Source of the DNA: Populus alba
Taxonomy: Eukaryota; Streptophyta; Magnoliopsida; Malpighiales; Salicaceae
Assembly: GCF_005239225.2 (NCBI RefSeq)
Contig: NC_133302.1
Location: forward strand, 17,897,357-17,961,356
Direction of reading: 5' to 3'
Length of the DNA stretch: 64,000 nucleotides
In this document: positions 1-12,564 of the stretch, piece by piece
How the letters are laid out: the number at the start of each line of letters is the position of its first letter
Numbering within the stretch: position 1 is the first letter of the stretch
Made by a program: the position numbers and the translations under genes
The notes under the pieces: model-generated
The model's database searches: none
What the model was told of the DNA's origin: nothing
What the model saw: only the letters and a program-made list of their open reading frames with translations

Positions 1-2206
1 TTTTCTTACAATTGCTTTCACAAGTAAGACAGCCTCGGAACTTAAATAGTCCCACCAGAGAATGGGAATCAAAATATTGTGAAGCTGCCTTTCCTCCTCA
101 CTAAATTATCTATTTATTAATCTCACGCACCAGTCCACAGATTCTTTAACTATTGCCATGATATGATTGGTAATGCTTTCCCGGCTTCCTCATTTGCTTG
201 GAACTCCACGCCCACATGACTCGGTGCTCGCGAGGCATGGCCAAATAGATAGAGATTTAATTTAGCCTCAAAGGTTTCGTGTGGGGCAGGCCTGGTCTAG
301 TCAGCAGGCAATTGCTTTTCCACATGCAACCCATTTTATCTTATGGTAATTTTCTTGAATCGATGACCTAGCTAGCTGCCCATGGTGGGTTGCTTTGCCG
401 CCGCCACCCCCACACCACCCCCCCCCCACCCCCACCACTTTTCCATGTCTTTTGGCCTTTCTCATTCCTTCCACCTTTTGTCTTTACAACAAAAATATAC
501 CTTCTCTGTTTCTAGGGCTTTTTAACCTTAAGACACAGTTTACCCTTATTTTTTCCTCATATTTATATAGAATCGAATTATTTTTACATTTTCAATTAAG
601 AGTTTAACTTTTTATTGAAGTTTTGATGATTCAGCAGCAGTGATTGATATATCAGTTATTTTTTAAAATGATTTTTGTTTGAAAATACACTAAGATAATA
701 TATTTAAAAAAGAATTATTTGTGACATCAATAAAATAAAATAATCTAAAATATTAAAAGAATTAACTTAATTAACTTTAAAAAATAAATAAATTGAGAAA
801 CATCTTTTAAACGCAAGGTTAGCATTAAACAAAACTCAGAAAATACGACGTAGCCCCCTCCCTCCACTCATCCATCTTAGCTATGAAGACAAGAATCTTG
901 TCAAATCACTGGCATGCATTCAATCGGAAGCCATAAAGAGATCTTCTTCACTTTGAATTCTGTAGCTGCTTAGAGAGGATGAAACAGTTGGCACGTGGAT
1001 ATTCTCTTACCAATCTTCTGGCATTAACATATTCTATCAGTGGTGTAAAGCTTAGGTTCTACATTTTCATTGATATAATATAACTCAATTCCTTGGAATT
1101 AATATGTTCTTGTCTAAAGATCTCAATTTTTAATTTATATGGTGCGCATCCGGGAAGAAATCATCAGAGAGAAATAATTGTTATTATAGAGCATTTTAGC
1201 AATATAGTGGGTGTGAGCACAAATTAACTCTCCAGAAACTTATTTGTATTATTATCGAAATAAAATAATAGTTACGTACTCCTTCAAATACATTTTCTTT
1301 CAAATATATTTGGGATTTATCCAAATTTTATGAAGATATATAACTCAAATAGATATATTGTATTTATCATAAGATTAATAAAAATAAAACTGAAGAATAA
1401 ACCATCACCTAATTTTATTTATAATAACTATTTCATCTTTCAAAACTTTAATGTTTATTTTGATCTTTTTTTTTCTTACTGCTTGTCATTTCACTCCCTG
1501 ATTTTCTTTTATATATATATATATATATAGACTTGTCACAAAAAGTAAAATAAAAGAAAACGTCAAAAATCAATAAATGACCATAAATTGATTGAAATGG
1601 AAATTTTTATTTTCAAAATCTAGAGCGTAAAAAATTATTTGTAACAATATCTATATCACATGTAGTCGGCTCAATAAAAGAAAAAAGAAGAAGAAGAAGC
1701 AGAAAAAAGAGTTTCTTATGGCCTGATGTTCCATCTATTAAATTAGTTCATGAGCATTTCCATTTGTTAAATAGAAATAAAGGGTAATCATACTAGCCCG
1801 GTTTCAAACCCCGTACTAACTAATATTTGTTTTATTTTTTTTTTTCATTTGATTTTAAAAAATATTTTCCTCAATTCACAATCAAATTATTTTGTTCCAT
1901 TATATAACTCTACAATATAAATTTAGAGAATAGATCTAGCACTAAAGAGTTAGAACTAGTTAACTTAAAACTTCTATTTTAAGTTGCAAAGTTTTATTGG
2001 TTGAGACAAACATAAAAGAATCTAGATCAGGATAATTTATTTATTTTTTAATTTTTTATTTGTGTCTAATTGTTAAGGATGTAAAAACTGAAATGTTAAA
2101 TTCTCGTAAATTTCTTAATCACAACAAAGATAGCTTGTTTTTTGCTGGATTGGAATATTAAAGAATATATATAGTCTCAAAATCGAAATGCCGGTTTGAG
2201 CACACT
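1..2206. other. Intergenic AT-rich sequence, no gene seen
   Basis: No reading frame in this stretch resembles a protein; the short open frames are low-complexity. Apart from a C-rich tract near 398-437 and a short AT microsatellite near 1510-1530, it is ordinary AT-rich spacer. Confidence 0.6.
398..437. repeat. C-rich tract, G-quadruplex candidate on the minus strand
   Basis: About 40 bases are almost only C with single A or G interruptions, including a run of 10 C at 418-427. The minus strand therefore has at least four G runs of three or more with very short loops. It stands out in a very AT-rich setting. Confidence 0.7.
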
Positions 2207-2428
2207 AAGAGTCCGTTTGGCAACGCATTCACGTTCACGTTTCTTCCCAAACGCAAGAAATGGCCGTTTGGTTACAAATGCTGAAACAATAAAAGCACAT
2301 AGGTCCCGCCATTTATATGCGGCAGGACCACAACTTTTGAGAAGCAGTAAATTACTGCTTTTAAGTGTGAGTTTCAAGCACACTGCAGTGAATTGCACTG
2401 TTTACATGCAATTCACATGCACTGTTCA

Positions 2429-2460
<32 letters not shown>

Positions 2461-3004
2461 CTTTTTCTTCAATGTATTCATTTTTTAACAATTTTTTATT
2501 TAAAAAAAAACTAATTTAGAAAAATATTTTTTCTCTCGAAAAACTAATATAAAGTAAATTAAATTTACTCGCACTGTAATATCAATTTTATACTTGATAA
2601 TATTTTATCTGATTTTATTACACTCTCAAAAAATTATGAAAACTGTAATTCTTATCGGATGAATTTTGTACGTAATGAAATTATATATAGTTTAATGGAA
2701 TAATAAAAAATATTTTATATAAAGTATTATTTATTCCATGATATAATACGAGTAATTAAATTTACAATATTTAAATTTAAAACCATCAATATTAATATAT
2801 ATTTCTTAAAATTATTTTATAACCTCAATTTTAAAAACATTCTTAACCAAACACATTAAACTACTTTTTATTCGACCTCAATTTTAACCACAGTTTTAAC
2901 CAAACACCTATTTTTTCAAACCAACCTCAATTAAAAGTACTTTTTATAAAACAATTTTTTTCAAACCACAACCGCAACAGCTACCGCAATACCAAACACA
3001 CTCT
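2207..3004. mobile_element. Candidate TIR element of about 0.8 kb
   Basis: The left end reads AGAGTCCGTTTGGCAACG and the reverse complement of the right end reads AGAGTGTGTTTGGTATTG, so the ends form imperfect terminal inverted repeats. The interior is AT-rich and non-coding, with a 28-base poly-T near 2433-2460. No clear target-site duplication was found. The GTGTTTGG terminus is shared with the shorter MITE-like elements elsewhere in the window. Confidence 0.5.
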
Positions 3005-4138
3005 AAAACCTAAAGAAAACAGAAAGAAGATTATGAGGTTCTCCTTCTACCAAGAACCAACAGCATCACCATAACATTTTGTGTTCTTCTAGTGCGTGGT
3101 TGGCAAAAAGTAAATTCAGTAAAGGAGAGCATGTTAAGACTCATTAAAGCACGATCAGTCTTTTCAACTAATCTAGATTCTCCCAGCCCTTCTGACTATA
3201 AAATATAGAAAACCTAAAGCATAAGAACCTTTACAGAAAAGAAAAGAAAGTGAGGGCATAAGAACCAATGAGCCAGTTAAATCAAAGACGTTCTATCTAT
3301 ATGAACCCCCTTTAGTCTCTCGCAACATAATATTTTTAAGTAGCAAATTTGGTACGTTCCAATAGTGAAGTACTATGTCAAGGAAAATATATAGGATTCC
3401 TGGTCGTTTAGCTTTTAATTAATACAACTTGGTACGTGTTAGAATCCAGCAGCTAGCGTCAGGTTTAGAAAATGTTTTCCTTCTCAATTCTCAACCACAT
3501 CCAAGAGCTGCTTCGCTATTAAATCACTCAACTTGATGATATCAAGAATCCTATCCCATAAGCAATAGAAAGTTGCAAGAAATAGAATTAGATTTCAGTT
3601 TTTTTAAAGAATGTAATGCTGTTTTAATGGAGTTTGTATAAAAATGATGGCTAGGACTGTTTCCTGCAATTTCTCAGCACTTGATTCGTGCATACTCTTG
3701 CATGTCAACTGGCTTTACCACACAGAGGTATACATATTCGAAGCATGGGTGCTTCAAAACCCTAGCTAATCATGGCTAAGCACACGGGGACCACGCGTCT
3801 ATGGAATTAAGCATGGCTCTAAGAGGATATCAGATTTGGATGATTTGACGTTCTTCATGAATATTAGTCGGTGATTACTCGTGAAAAGCTAGCCTGTGGA
3901 TCCTCAGAAACAACGATCGATGGAGGTCGATGTTTGAGATCATCCAAAAGACAGACAGACATGCGAATAATGACTAATATTCATGAAGAACCAATCACGA
4001 AAACTGAAGATCACGTCCAGGACCCCATGGACGATACCTCCACTCTATCTAAAATGACAAAAAAAAAATAAGTTGATAAGGATATTGTCTCTCAAGTGCC
4101 CCCATGCATCTTCGTTATGCTAAGGTTATCAAATGGTA
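3005..4138. other. Intergenic sequence, no gene seen
   Basis: Mixed-composition spacer with no convincing coding frame. A 66-codon open frame at 3871-4071 lies over the hairpin described separately and resembles nothing I know. Confidence 0.5.
3850..3991. repeat. Perfect 20-bp inverted repeat with 102-base loop
   Basis: GTTCTTCATGAATATTAGTC at 3850-3869 is exactly reverse-complemented at 3972-3991. The loop is complex sequence, not low-complexity. A transcript could fold into a single long stem. It could be a small foldback element or a hairpin RNA precursor; nothing in the sequence decides. Confidence 0.7.
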
Positions 4139-4577
4139 AAAGAATACTGTTTTAATTTTTAAAAGATAAATCAAATCAACATCATTTAAAAAAAAAAAAA
4201 ATTAAAATACTAAAATAGGTTTTGATTAAGTCGTGGATTAATTAATTATGTTGAATTTTTTAAAACTCAGTCTAGCTTAAACCAAGTTGAATAAGTTCTA
4301 AGTTAACCTCTCAAATTCCACTGAGTATTATAAGATGCTATAGTTCAACTTTTGCTAATGTGCTTATAATATAATATTGTTTTAGTTTTTAAAAGATAAA
4401 TCAAAGCAATATCTAATTTTTTTTTTTAAAAAAAAAATAAAATATTAAATTAGGTTTTAATTGAGTTATGGATTGATTAATCATGTTGAATTTTTTAAAA
4501 CTCAATAGTTTAGCTTCGGAGCCAAATTAACTAAGTTCTAAGTTAACTCATCAAATTACACCGAGTTTTACGAATAA
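4139..4577. repeat. Two-copy tandem duplication, about 235-bp period
   Basis: The segment 4139-4345 is repeated at 4373-4577 with scattered substitutions. Both copies run from a TTTTAAAAGATAAATCAAA block through TGTTGAATTTTTTAAAACTC to AGTTCTAAGTTAAC. Non-coding. Confidence 0.7.
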
Positions 4578-5209
4578 GGATTAATGATGATATTACAACT
4601 TTTGGTTATCAAAATAAAGGATTGAATTGAATTGCTTTTAGAATCAAATTCACTAGTCTAAAGCAAGCATATATATGACAAATAATAATTAGGAAATTTG
4701 TGGATAAGTTCATGAGATATAGATGATTTTATATTAAGAAGAATATCATGATCCTTTAAGGATGTGAAGAGCTGACCTCAGCAACCAGAACCAAAAGCAG
4801 GGGATCGAGAAACAGATCGAAACAGGTAGGAAAATTGGAAAACATGAAGACTCGACTCTCAAAGGGATCCCAAATTTTCAGACAAGCATCCATGCTTTAC
4901 GTGCACTATCATATCTAGCGAATAGACTTTATAGATTAGATTCTTTGTCGTTGATAGTATAACAATATCATCGGCTTCATTTCCAGCAAATCAATATTTG
5001 TTTATATTTATACTATATGGTTTTGAAGCATTTAAGGACATTGTCAGACCAGGTGAACCTTTGCACAGTTTGTGGTAATTTATAGCAAGAACGCATTAAT
5101 TTGACATCAGTTTATTTAGGTTATACTTTTAAGAACAAAGAATATATATCTGAAATTACATTATAATCATTTGCTTCATTTTTTCATGTTATTATCTTCT
5201 CATCTCGAT
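4578..5209. other. Intergenic sequence, no gene seen
   Basis: AT-rich spacer between two tandem duplications; I see no coding frame, RNA gene or clear repeat in it. Confidence 0.5.
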
Positions 5210-5560
5210 TGCATATTACCTTGATATATTGAAACGTGGTTGAAATCACATATCCTAAAAATTTCATTTTGTTTTACTTAAAATTTTTTTTTTTTTTTAT
5301 CTTTATATCGTTTAAATATGGTAATAACAAAAGATAATATTTTTAAAAAAATATTATTGCATATTACCTTAGCATTTGGAACGAGATTGGAATCATGCAT
5401 GTTTTTGAAAAACTTAATTTTTTTTGTTTAAAATTATTTTTTATGTATTTTATTGTTTTGATATGTTAATATCAAAAATAATTTTTAAAAATAAAATAAA
5501 TATTATTATTTTATTTTTAATTTCAAATAAAATACACTTTCAAAAACAACCAAGACATCA
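5210..5560. repeat. Diverged tandem repeat, about 150-bp period
   Basis: GCATATTACCTT starts a unit at 5210 and again at 5359. Each is followed by a diverged GAAACG/GGAACG...TTGGAATCA-type block and a long A/T region. The second unit contains the TTGATATGTTAATATCAAAAATAA-like block that marks the MITE-like repeats of this genome. Confidence 0.5.
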
Positions 5561-5710
5561 TCTTTCGTTTTTTACCCCATGTAGCCTTTATTTTGGAACT
5601 TGAAAAAAAAAAAGTAAGAAAAGGCTGTAAAAGAGCATGTAAAAGGCCAAACTGTGTAGAGCTAGGCTATGAGCCCACAGACAGAGAAGAAGAGACCGCA
5701 GATACAGTTA

Positions 5711-5935
5711 GAGGGTGTTTGGAAGTGTGGTAGTTGTTACTTTTTAAATAGCTTTTCGTATTAAAAAAGCATGTTAATAATATTTTTTTTATTTTTTAAA
5801 AATTATTTTTGATATCAGCACATCAAAACGATCCAAAAAGTACAAACCGCACTTAATTTTAACAAAACAAAAAAATTTCAAAATTTGTCAAAAAACAGGT
5901 CGAAACTCAGCCTCAAACATGCTCTAAAGTACAAC
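5711..5935. mobile_element. MITE-like element, about 225 bp
   Basis: The ends are imperfect inverted repeats: AGAGGGTGTTTGGA on the left and AGAGCATGTTTGAG as the reverse complement of the right. The interior has the block GATATCAGCACATCAAAACG, which recurs in diverged form near 39770, 40245, 45225 and 46560. No protein is encoded. Target duplication is unclear (TTA against TAA). Confidence 0.6.
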
Positions 5936-7184
5936 AGGACCAGCTTGACCTAATCTAGTCTACTGTGAATCGATCTTAAGAGCTCGGGTCGAACACAAAC
6001 AAAAACTAGAGAAGTTTTGGAACAATCAAAACTTAAGAACAGGCACCCAGTAAGAATTAGAGAGCAGATTGTTGGGTTTTTGATCGAAGCTAAAGAAAAA
6101 TGAAGCCCTGGCTAGTTATGTAATGATCCCATGATCATTTTTTACTTGAACAATTTGTTTTGTTCAGCAATTTTTCAGACATGGTGTTAAGGAGGAAATT
6201 AACACTAACCTGCTGTCTATTTCTAAGAAATTATTTTTTTTTCTTGGAATTCCTTCGAATTCGAATTAGATTTAAAGAGGTTTTCTTCCCCCATTTGAAC
6301 CAACAATACTTGGATGCTTCATCAGCATGGTTTAAATAACAGTTATCAAACTCTGTCTTGTGAATTTGTTAATGTCATGTTGATTCGGGTTTTGATTTAA
6401 ATTATATTTGCTTTTTAGATTTTATAAAGACTTGACTCGATTAAATTAAGTGATTCAATGAATCTATTTATATAAGATATGATTGATTACTAATTTATTT
6501 AATTTTATCTAAAAATATTAATTTTAATTAAAATTTATCTAAAATGATATAGTTTCATTAATAAACCAAATTATCACAGGTCAACTTACCAATATATAAA
6601 TTGATTTAAAATGTATTTTGAAATACAGGGTAAATCAAGTTTTTTTAAATTTTATTTTTTTTTAATTTACTAAAATTTTTTTAATTATTTTTAGATTGAT
6701 CATTTTGATATGTTGCAATCAAAACTAATATTTTTAAAATAAAAAAATTATTATTTTAATATATTTTTTAAATAAAAAATATTTTAAACCGTAATTATTA
6801 GAATGGTTTCTAACTTATTTAAAAGGTGTGTTTAAAGATTGTTTTTAAAATGTTTTTTTTGGTTAAAAAAATATATTAAAATAATAATATTATTTTATTT
6901 TTAATATTAAAATATTAAAAAATAAAAAATTATTAATTTAAATGAAAAAAAAAATCATAAATACACCACACAGACAAGCTATGCATAAACATCCTGGAAA
7001 GGCAAGTGTCACAGTCTGAAGTTGGTTAGCAAGTTACCGTAAACCCCATACATCTAAAAGATTGCTTCAAAGCAACAGCAGCGGCAGTGCAGGAAGAAGA
7101 CAACTATGAAAGCCAAAAATCTCTCATGGATTAACTTACCAGAAATTCAAGCTGACAAAACCTAGTCACCCTCTACCACGCTCC
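5936..7184. other. Upstream region of the DUF7705-type gene
   Basis: Mostly AT-rich spacer. About 6640-6960 consists of long A/T blocks similar to the interiors of MITE-like repeats. No gene seen. Confidence 0.5.
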
Positions 7185-7190
7185 TATAAA
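7185..7190 (+). promoter_or_regulatory. Putative TATA box of the DUF7705-type gene
   Basis: TATAAA lies 119 bases upstream of the ATG at 7309, in a locally less AT-rich stretch. This places a start site near 7215 and a 5' leader of about 95 bases. Confidence 0.55.
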
Positions 7191-7308
7191 ACTGATATTC
7201 CCGCGTACTTGTTACGCGCTTACCTTGGTTGCCATTCTACAGACTCCCTCCCTCCCTCAAACTAAAAGAGAAGACCGCTGCAATTAATTCCTCAAGGAAG
7301 AAGACAAC

Positions 7309-10300
7309 ATGGGCTGTTGTTGTTTTCTGGGTTCTACTCTGTCACTGTTAGTTCTGATCTTGAATTTGGGTTTTACATTGACAAATGGATCGTCGTCTTT
7401 TTCATTTTTATCATCATCAGCAGCAGCAAAGAAGTATGTATCGGCAATAGGTGACCCTGGAATGAAGAGTCCGAATGTGAGAGTGGCATTGGAAGCTTGG
7501 AATTTCTGCAATGAAGTTGGTTTTGAAGCTCCTAGTATGGGCAGCCCAAGGTTGGCTGATTGTGCTGATTTGTACTGTCCAGTCACCTCTGGTATATAAA
7601 TTTACTCTCTTTTCAATTCCTATTTTCAATTATTACATAAAGATTGATTACTCGAATGATGCCATGTTCAACGTTTTTTCTTGGTATTAGAAGGTCATGT
7701 CAATCATTTATTGTTTAGTCATTAAATGAAGTTGAATTCCTGCTCGATCGTAACACCGATTGTTATGTGCTTGTAAATAGCAACTGTCAGGCGTTTCTTT
7801 TCGTGTTTCTTGTGGTGTTTTTGTATTCTAAATGAAAATTTCATTTTACTTTCTTCTCTGGGGTTGCTTATGGTAATGTCCTTTAAAAGATTAGCTATGA
7901 TTGACTCCAGCAAATTGCTTCCCTCTTTGTACGTTTCAACAAAAAATTGTTGAGCTTTTCTGACTTGTTCTTCGTTTTACCATGGCTTCTATGCCCTGCT
8001 TTGGTCATCTTTTCTAGTTGCATCAATCTTGTCAAGTTCCCTACGCTTTTTTATTTTATTTTTCCTTTTTTTGAGTGTATTTATAGCTTTTCATGGGGGA
8101 GCATTGCTGAACAACCTCCTCATCTACTTTCTGTGCTGTATTTGTTCAATCTATGTCGCAATGGACTTCCTTCTTCTCTATGCTTTAAGGGGTTGCAATG
8201 TCTGTCTGTGAATACATACTTTAATTTCGCATTTTAACAGGCCAAATTCTTAAGTTCATTTCTGATATCTTATCCAATGACGTTCCATCAATGTATTTAG
8301 TTGTTGTCAAATCTAGCACCTTTTCTCCAAGCTCAATCTCCATATAGATTTGCACAAACTGTCTTCCGTTCTGGTTCCAGTTTGTCCAAATGAAGGCTTC
8401 TCAGTTAAACTCCCAATTTTCACATCTTGCTACCCTTAATACTGTCAGAGGGCTTTATTTTTGCCATGTTGTATGCATAACTTGCTTCACTGTGCTTCTG
8501 ATAATGATGTTGAGCATAATCAGCTCCTTGATACATGAACATGACATGCAAATTAACCAAATTATGCCCCTTGATGTAATTGGGATACAATGAATCACAT
8601 GAATGACTGTGCGGGGTGTAACATAGCAGCAGTTACAAATTCCTTGCTTTTCAACTCTCTTTTGTAGCTTTATGTCTCAATTTTCAGATTCTTTGGGTGC
8701 CAAACTCTTGGATAATAGGAGCAGGTGTGAAGTAAATCATAAAGTGAAGAACTCTGACAACAGCTTAAGTGCTGGTGATAAGTTTCCTATATCAGATTTT
8801 ACATCCTATGAAGACCCTGACTTGTTTGCTGTGCAAAAGGAACTATATCTTGCTACTTTATGTGCAGTTGATGAACCCCCAAAACCATGGCAATTTTGGA
8901 TGGTTATGCTCAAGAATGGAAACTTTGATAAAAACACGACTCTTTGTCCTGAAAATGGAAAGAAAGTCAGTAAAATAATAACAGGCAGAAACTTTCCATG
9001 TTTCGGTAAAGGATGTATGAATCAACCACTTGTGTACCATAACTACTCGCAGTTAGTTTTTTCTGGGGAACAAATGGTGTCTTTGAGTGGAGGATATTTC
9101 GGGACATATGACCTTGATGCTGACCTGAGCAAAGGTGTAGGAAACAACTCCTTCTTTTCAGTCTTTTGGAAGAAGAATCTGAGCACAGGGAGTTGGATTT
9201 TCACACACAAACTGACAACATCAGCAAAGTATCCCTGGCTTATGTTGTATCTACGTTCAGATGCTACAGAGGGATTTAATGGTGGCTATCACTATAACGG
9301 CAGTGGTATCATGCGAAAGGTTTGTTCACTTGACATCCTTCTGAATTGGTAGCGGCAAATTTCACCTGAAAACACACATGCTTATTTATTACCCTCTAGA
9401 AATACAGAAGCTTTTTGCCTTGTTGTATCACAGATATGTTTCTCTTTGGTCATAGTTTTTGTGTCTGCACAGTTTGAAGCAAAAACCAAATCATGATATA
9501 TTTCTATCCTTTTCTTATCTCAGTTGCCAGATTCTCCAAACTTTAAAGTAAAGTTGACACTTAACGTTACACGGGGAGGAGGGGGAAACAGTCAATTTTA
9601 CCTCCTTGATATAGGTAGCTGTTGGAAGAATAATGGAGATCCATGTGATGGTGATGTTCTGACAGATGTGACTAGATACAGTGAGATGATAATTAACCCA
9701 GCGACATCAAGCTGGTGCCGCCCAGATAACCAAGTTTCTTGCCCACCTTATCATGTTAGTCTGACTGGTGAAAAAATATATAGGAATGAGACATCTCGAT
9801 TTCCATATTCTGCTTACCATCTGTACTGCAGCCCAGGAAATGCCAAATATCTGGAGAAGCCATATGATATCTGCGACCCATATAGCAATCCACAAGCACA
9901 AGAATTGGTGCAAATTCTTCCACATCGTGAATGGTCTGTGCATGGCTATCCTGAGAAGCAAGGAGATGGATGGATTGGGGACCCTAGGACTTGGGAGCTA
10001 GATACGGGGGCCCTTTCTAGTCGTCTATACTTCTACCAGGTATGTTTCTGATCTTACCTGATATAATGTACTGAATTTGTTACACAGAAGTGATCTTATT
10101 TATCTCTTTGAATATTTATATGGTTGAGAACAGGAGGAGGAAATGGTGGTCTGGAAAATTTGTTTTGGTTGGCACCTGGCATTTTTCATTAGTTGGTTGT
10201 GTACTTTTAGTGCTCAAGACCTTAAAATTTGTCCTTAGAGGAAATTCATTGTGCTGTTTCAAGGTCTATTGAATTTCATATATTTTTCTTAGTCACTTTA

Positions 10301-10747
10301 ACCTTTTAGGTTTGGTGATTCTTCTGTAAGTTGAAGGGACAGTAGGTCCAGCAATTCTGAACATGGCCTATGCATATTGACAGCTATTATAGTTGACAGC
10401 GTGACAATTCTTGTATCTTTTGAAAGATTCTTCATGTTTGTTATACACTAGTTCCCTGTCTGTACTGAAGATATGGTCCCTAATAGCTAGCAATATTCAC
10501 GAGCAAAAGTTTTAAGCAGCGGTTGCTAATAGTGAGCAACTTTTATTTAGACTTAGAAAAGGTACTCCAAGACCATTTCTTTTTGCAGGATCCAGGAACA
10601 AAACCAGCACGGCGGGTATGGTCTTCAATTAATGTTGGGACTGAGATCTACGTTAGCCGGGCAGGGGAAACTGCTGAGTGGACTGTGAGTGATTTCGATG
10701 TGCTGGTTCCAGAAGATATTGCGAATGATGGTCATAGCTCTTACTGA
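7309..10747 (+). CDS. Secreted plant protein of unknown function (DUF7705 type), 4 exons
   Basis: Four exons, 7309-7591, 8688-9319, 9524-10039 and 10589-10747, join in frame to 529 residues. All introns are GT-AG. Residues 1-26 are a hydrophobic leader (MGCCCFLGS, then LSLLVLILNLGF), so secretion is likely. The mature part begins near AKKYVSAIGDPGMKSPNVRV and has many cysteines and several N-glycosylation sequons (NKTT is absent, but NTT, NYS, NNS, NLS, NGS, NVT and NET are present). I recall this pattern, including YVSAIGDPGM and the AWNFCNE block, as a plant-only family now called DUF7705 with no established function. The family name is from memory. The length looks complete. The ATG was chosen because it opens directly into the leader peptide and follows a TATA box at normal distance. 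Confidence 0.85.
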
Positions 10748-11365
10748 TCTCTTCTAGCCAGTATGTTGACTTTTCTTCAGGCGAAACACAAGTGAATACA
10801 TTATAAGGTTATTTGTTGTATATTTGCGTTTGATATATTTTTGGTAAATGTTACAGAATACTATACTTTCACTTCTTCAAGTTTTGTCCCCTTTTAATCA
10901 GTAAATGAAGAAAGATACCCGTTTGCCTTTGATGGAAGGTTCAAATCTGGTTCTGAGAAATTGTGTGTCACAGAACCATGTTTCTATCAAGTATCAACCT
11001 CATCTTTCTGAGATTTCTAGTATATGCAGGCATCAGCATAATTGATGATAATTTCATATAGTTCATAAATCAGGATATAAGATAATGGATTATCTCTATG
11101 AAAATCATTCTTCGATCAACCATAATTGATGTCTAACATGAACATCATGATAAACAGATTTCATGGCGGAAAATGTATAAAATAGTAACAACAATTGTCG
11201 AAATTTTTATTGGATCTTAACAGTGCTAGTTCTCTTGATCCGTAGAAGAATTGGAGGGAGGAAATTTCCTCCGAGACCCCTCATGAAAAGTTTAAAGTCT
11301 GCTATGAATATTACATACTTAAGCTATACTGGTGTTTTATTAGTTTTTCTAAGATGTATTAATCA
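10748..11365. other. 3' flank of the DUF7705-type gene
   Basis: The start should hold the 3' UTR. No clear AATAAA was singled out. No other gene is visible. Confidence 0.5.
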
Positions 11366-11563
11366 AAAACTACTAATTGAACTATGATTTGCAATTTTAA
11401 CTTTTACTTCCTAATTCCAAAATTAAAGCTTAGCATTCCGTAGGACTACATATTAAGAACGCAATGCACATATTTTCTCCTGCATGTTTTCATTATTGTT
11501 AATTTGATTTCTTCACTCATTCTTCATGAACAATCAAGGGCATTGATCATCTCTACTATCCTG
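11366..11563 (-). repeat. Left copy of a dispersed direct duplication
   Basis: This segment is closely matched at 20538-20776, for example CTAATTCCAAAA, GGACTACATAT, and TTCTTCACTCATTCTTCATG in both. The copies have the same orientation and lie about 9.2 kb apart on either side of the eEF1B gamma gene. On the minus strand both copies include the end of an open frame (ALDCS, stop). That suggests duplication of the 3' end of some transcript or element. The left copy continues into a 96-codon minus-strand frame (11524-11814) that I do not recognise. Confidence 0.7.
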
Positions 11564-12564
11564 CTAAACCCTTCATATAGAAGTGTCCATTTCATTTTCC
11601 AAGATCCAAAAAACTGTAAACCTCGAATGTTTGCCAGAATTCCTAAAAGATCAAAATAGACAACCTCTGCTTGTAAGTAGAAGGTACATAGACGATTCTT
11701 GCTACAAACTTGCCAGGTGAACATTAGAGCAAAAGGTGAGTCAGACGAATGAGAGCTCAACAAAGAGAAGAAAACATGAAGTAAACTCGAGTTGACTGAA
11801 GAACAATATTCCATTGTCTATACTTTTGATTTTACAAATGATTTTGATGCTGAGGGACTTAGATTTGCATCCTTCCCACTTTCATGAGGCCATATTTTTA
11901 TTTTATTTTATTTAAAAAAATCCATCTTTAAATTCTCAAACTTTTTAATTATTTTAATTAAGCTTTTTATTTGATTCCATTTGAAAAGGATGGGAAGAAC
12001 TGTAGCATAAAGTGAAACTCGGTCCCTAAATTATAAGCATAATATTAGTTGCATCCTTGAAGGAAAACTAATTTGAGAATAGAAAGGGATGAAGATTGAT
12101 GTTATGATATTTTTAGTATATATTTCCATTACAAAAGTTTAAGGAGGATAACGTGTTGATTAAGCAATTAACTTAAAACTGTTTTGATAAAATTACCAAA
12201 TTATTTATCTCTTAATTTAGAATTGATTTACATTAATAGCACTAGAATTTTATGTGTGTGTGTGCGCATTATTTATTGTAAATATGTTTATTCTTATTGA
12301 TAGGTATTTACATATCTTTCAAAATGAATTTATTTTTATTTTTTTAATTTAATTTAATTTCAATAAACAAACCAAATTATGCTTGGGCTTTTGTGGATTT
12401 TGTAATGTGTTCTGTTCACACTTCACATATCTTCTTTTGCGGGGGGGAAACAAAGTGTTGTTTTATACTAGTATGTAATAAATAAGGGGGCCGGTTGATA
12501 CACAAGACCATTTTTTAAAAAAAATATTTTTAAAATGTAAAAATGAATGGGATTTACTATGATA
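11564..12564. other. Intergenic; unidentified minus-strand frame, then AT-rich spacer
   Basis: 11564-11814 is of mixed composition and open on the minus strand (96 codons including the duplicated end). It has no recognisable domain and may be a gene relic. The rest is AT-rich spacer. Confidence 0.4.
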
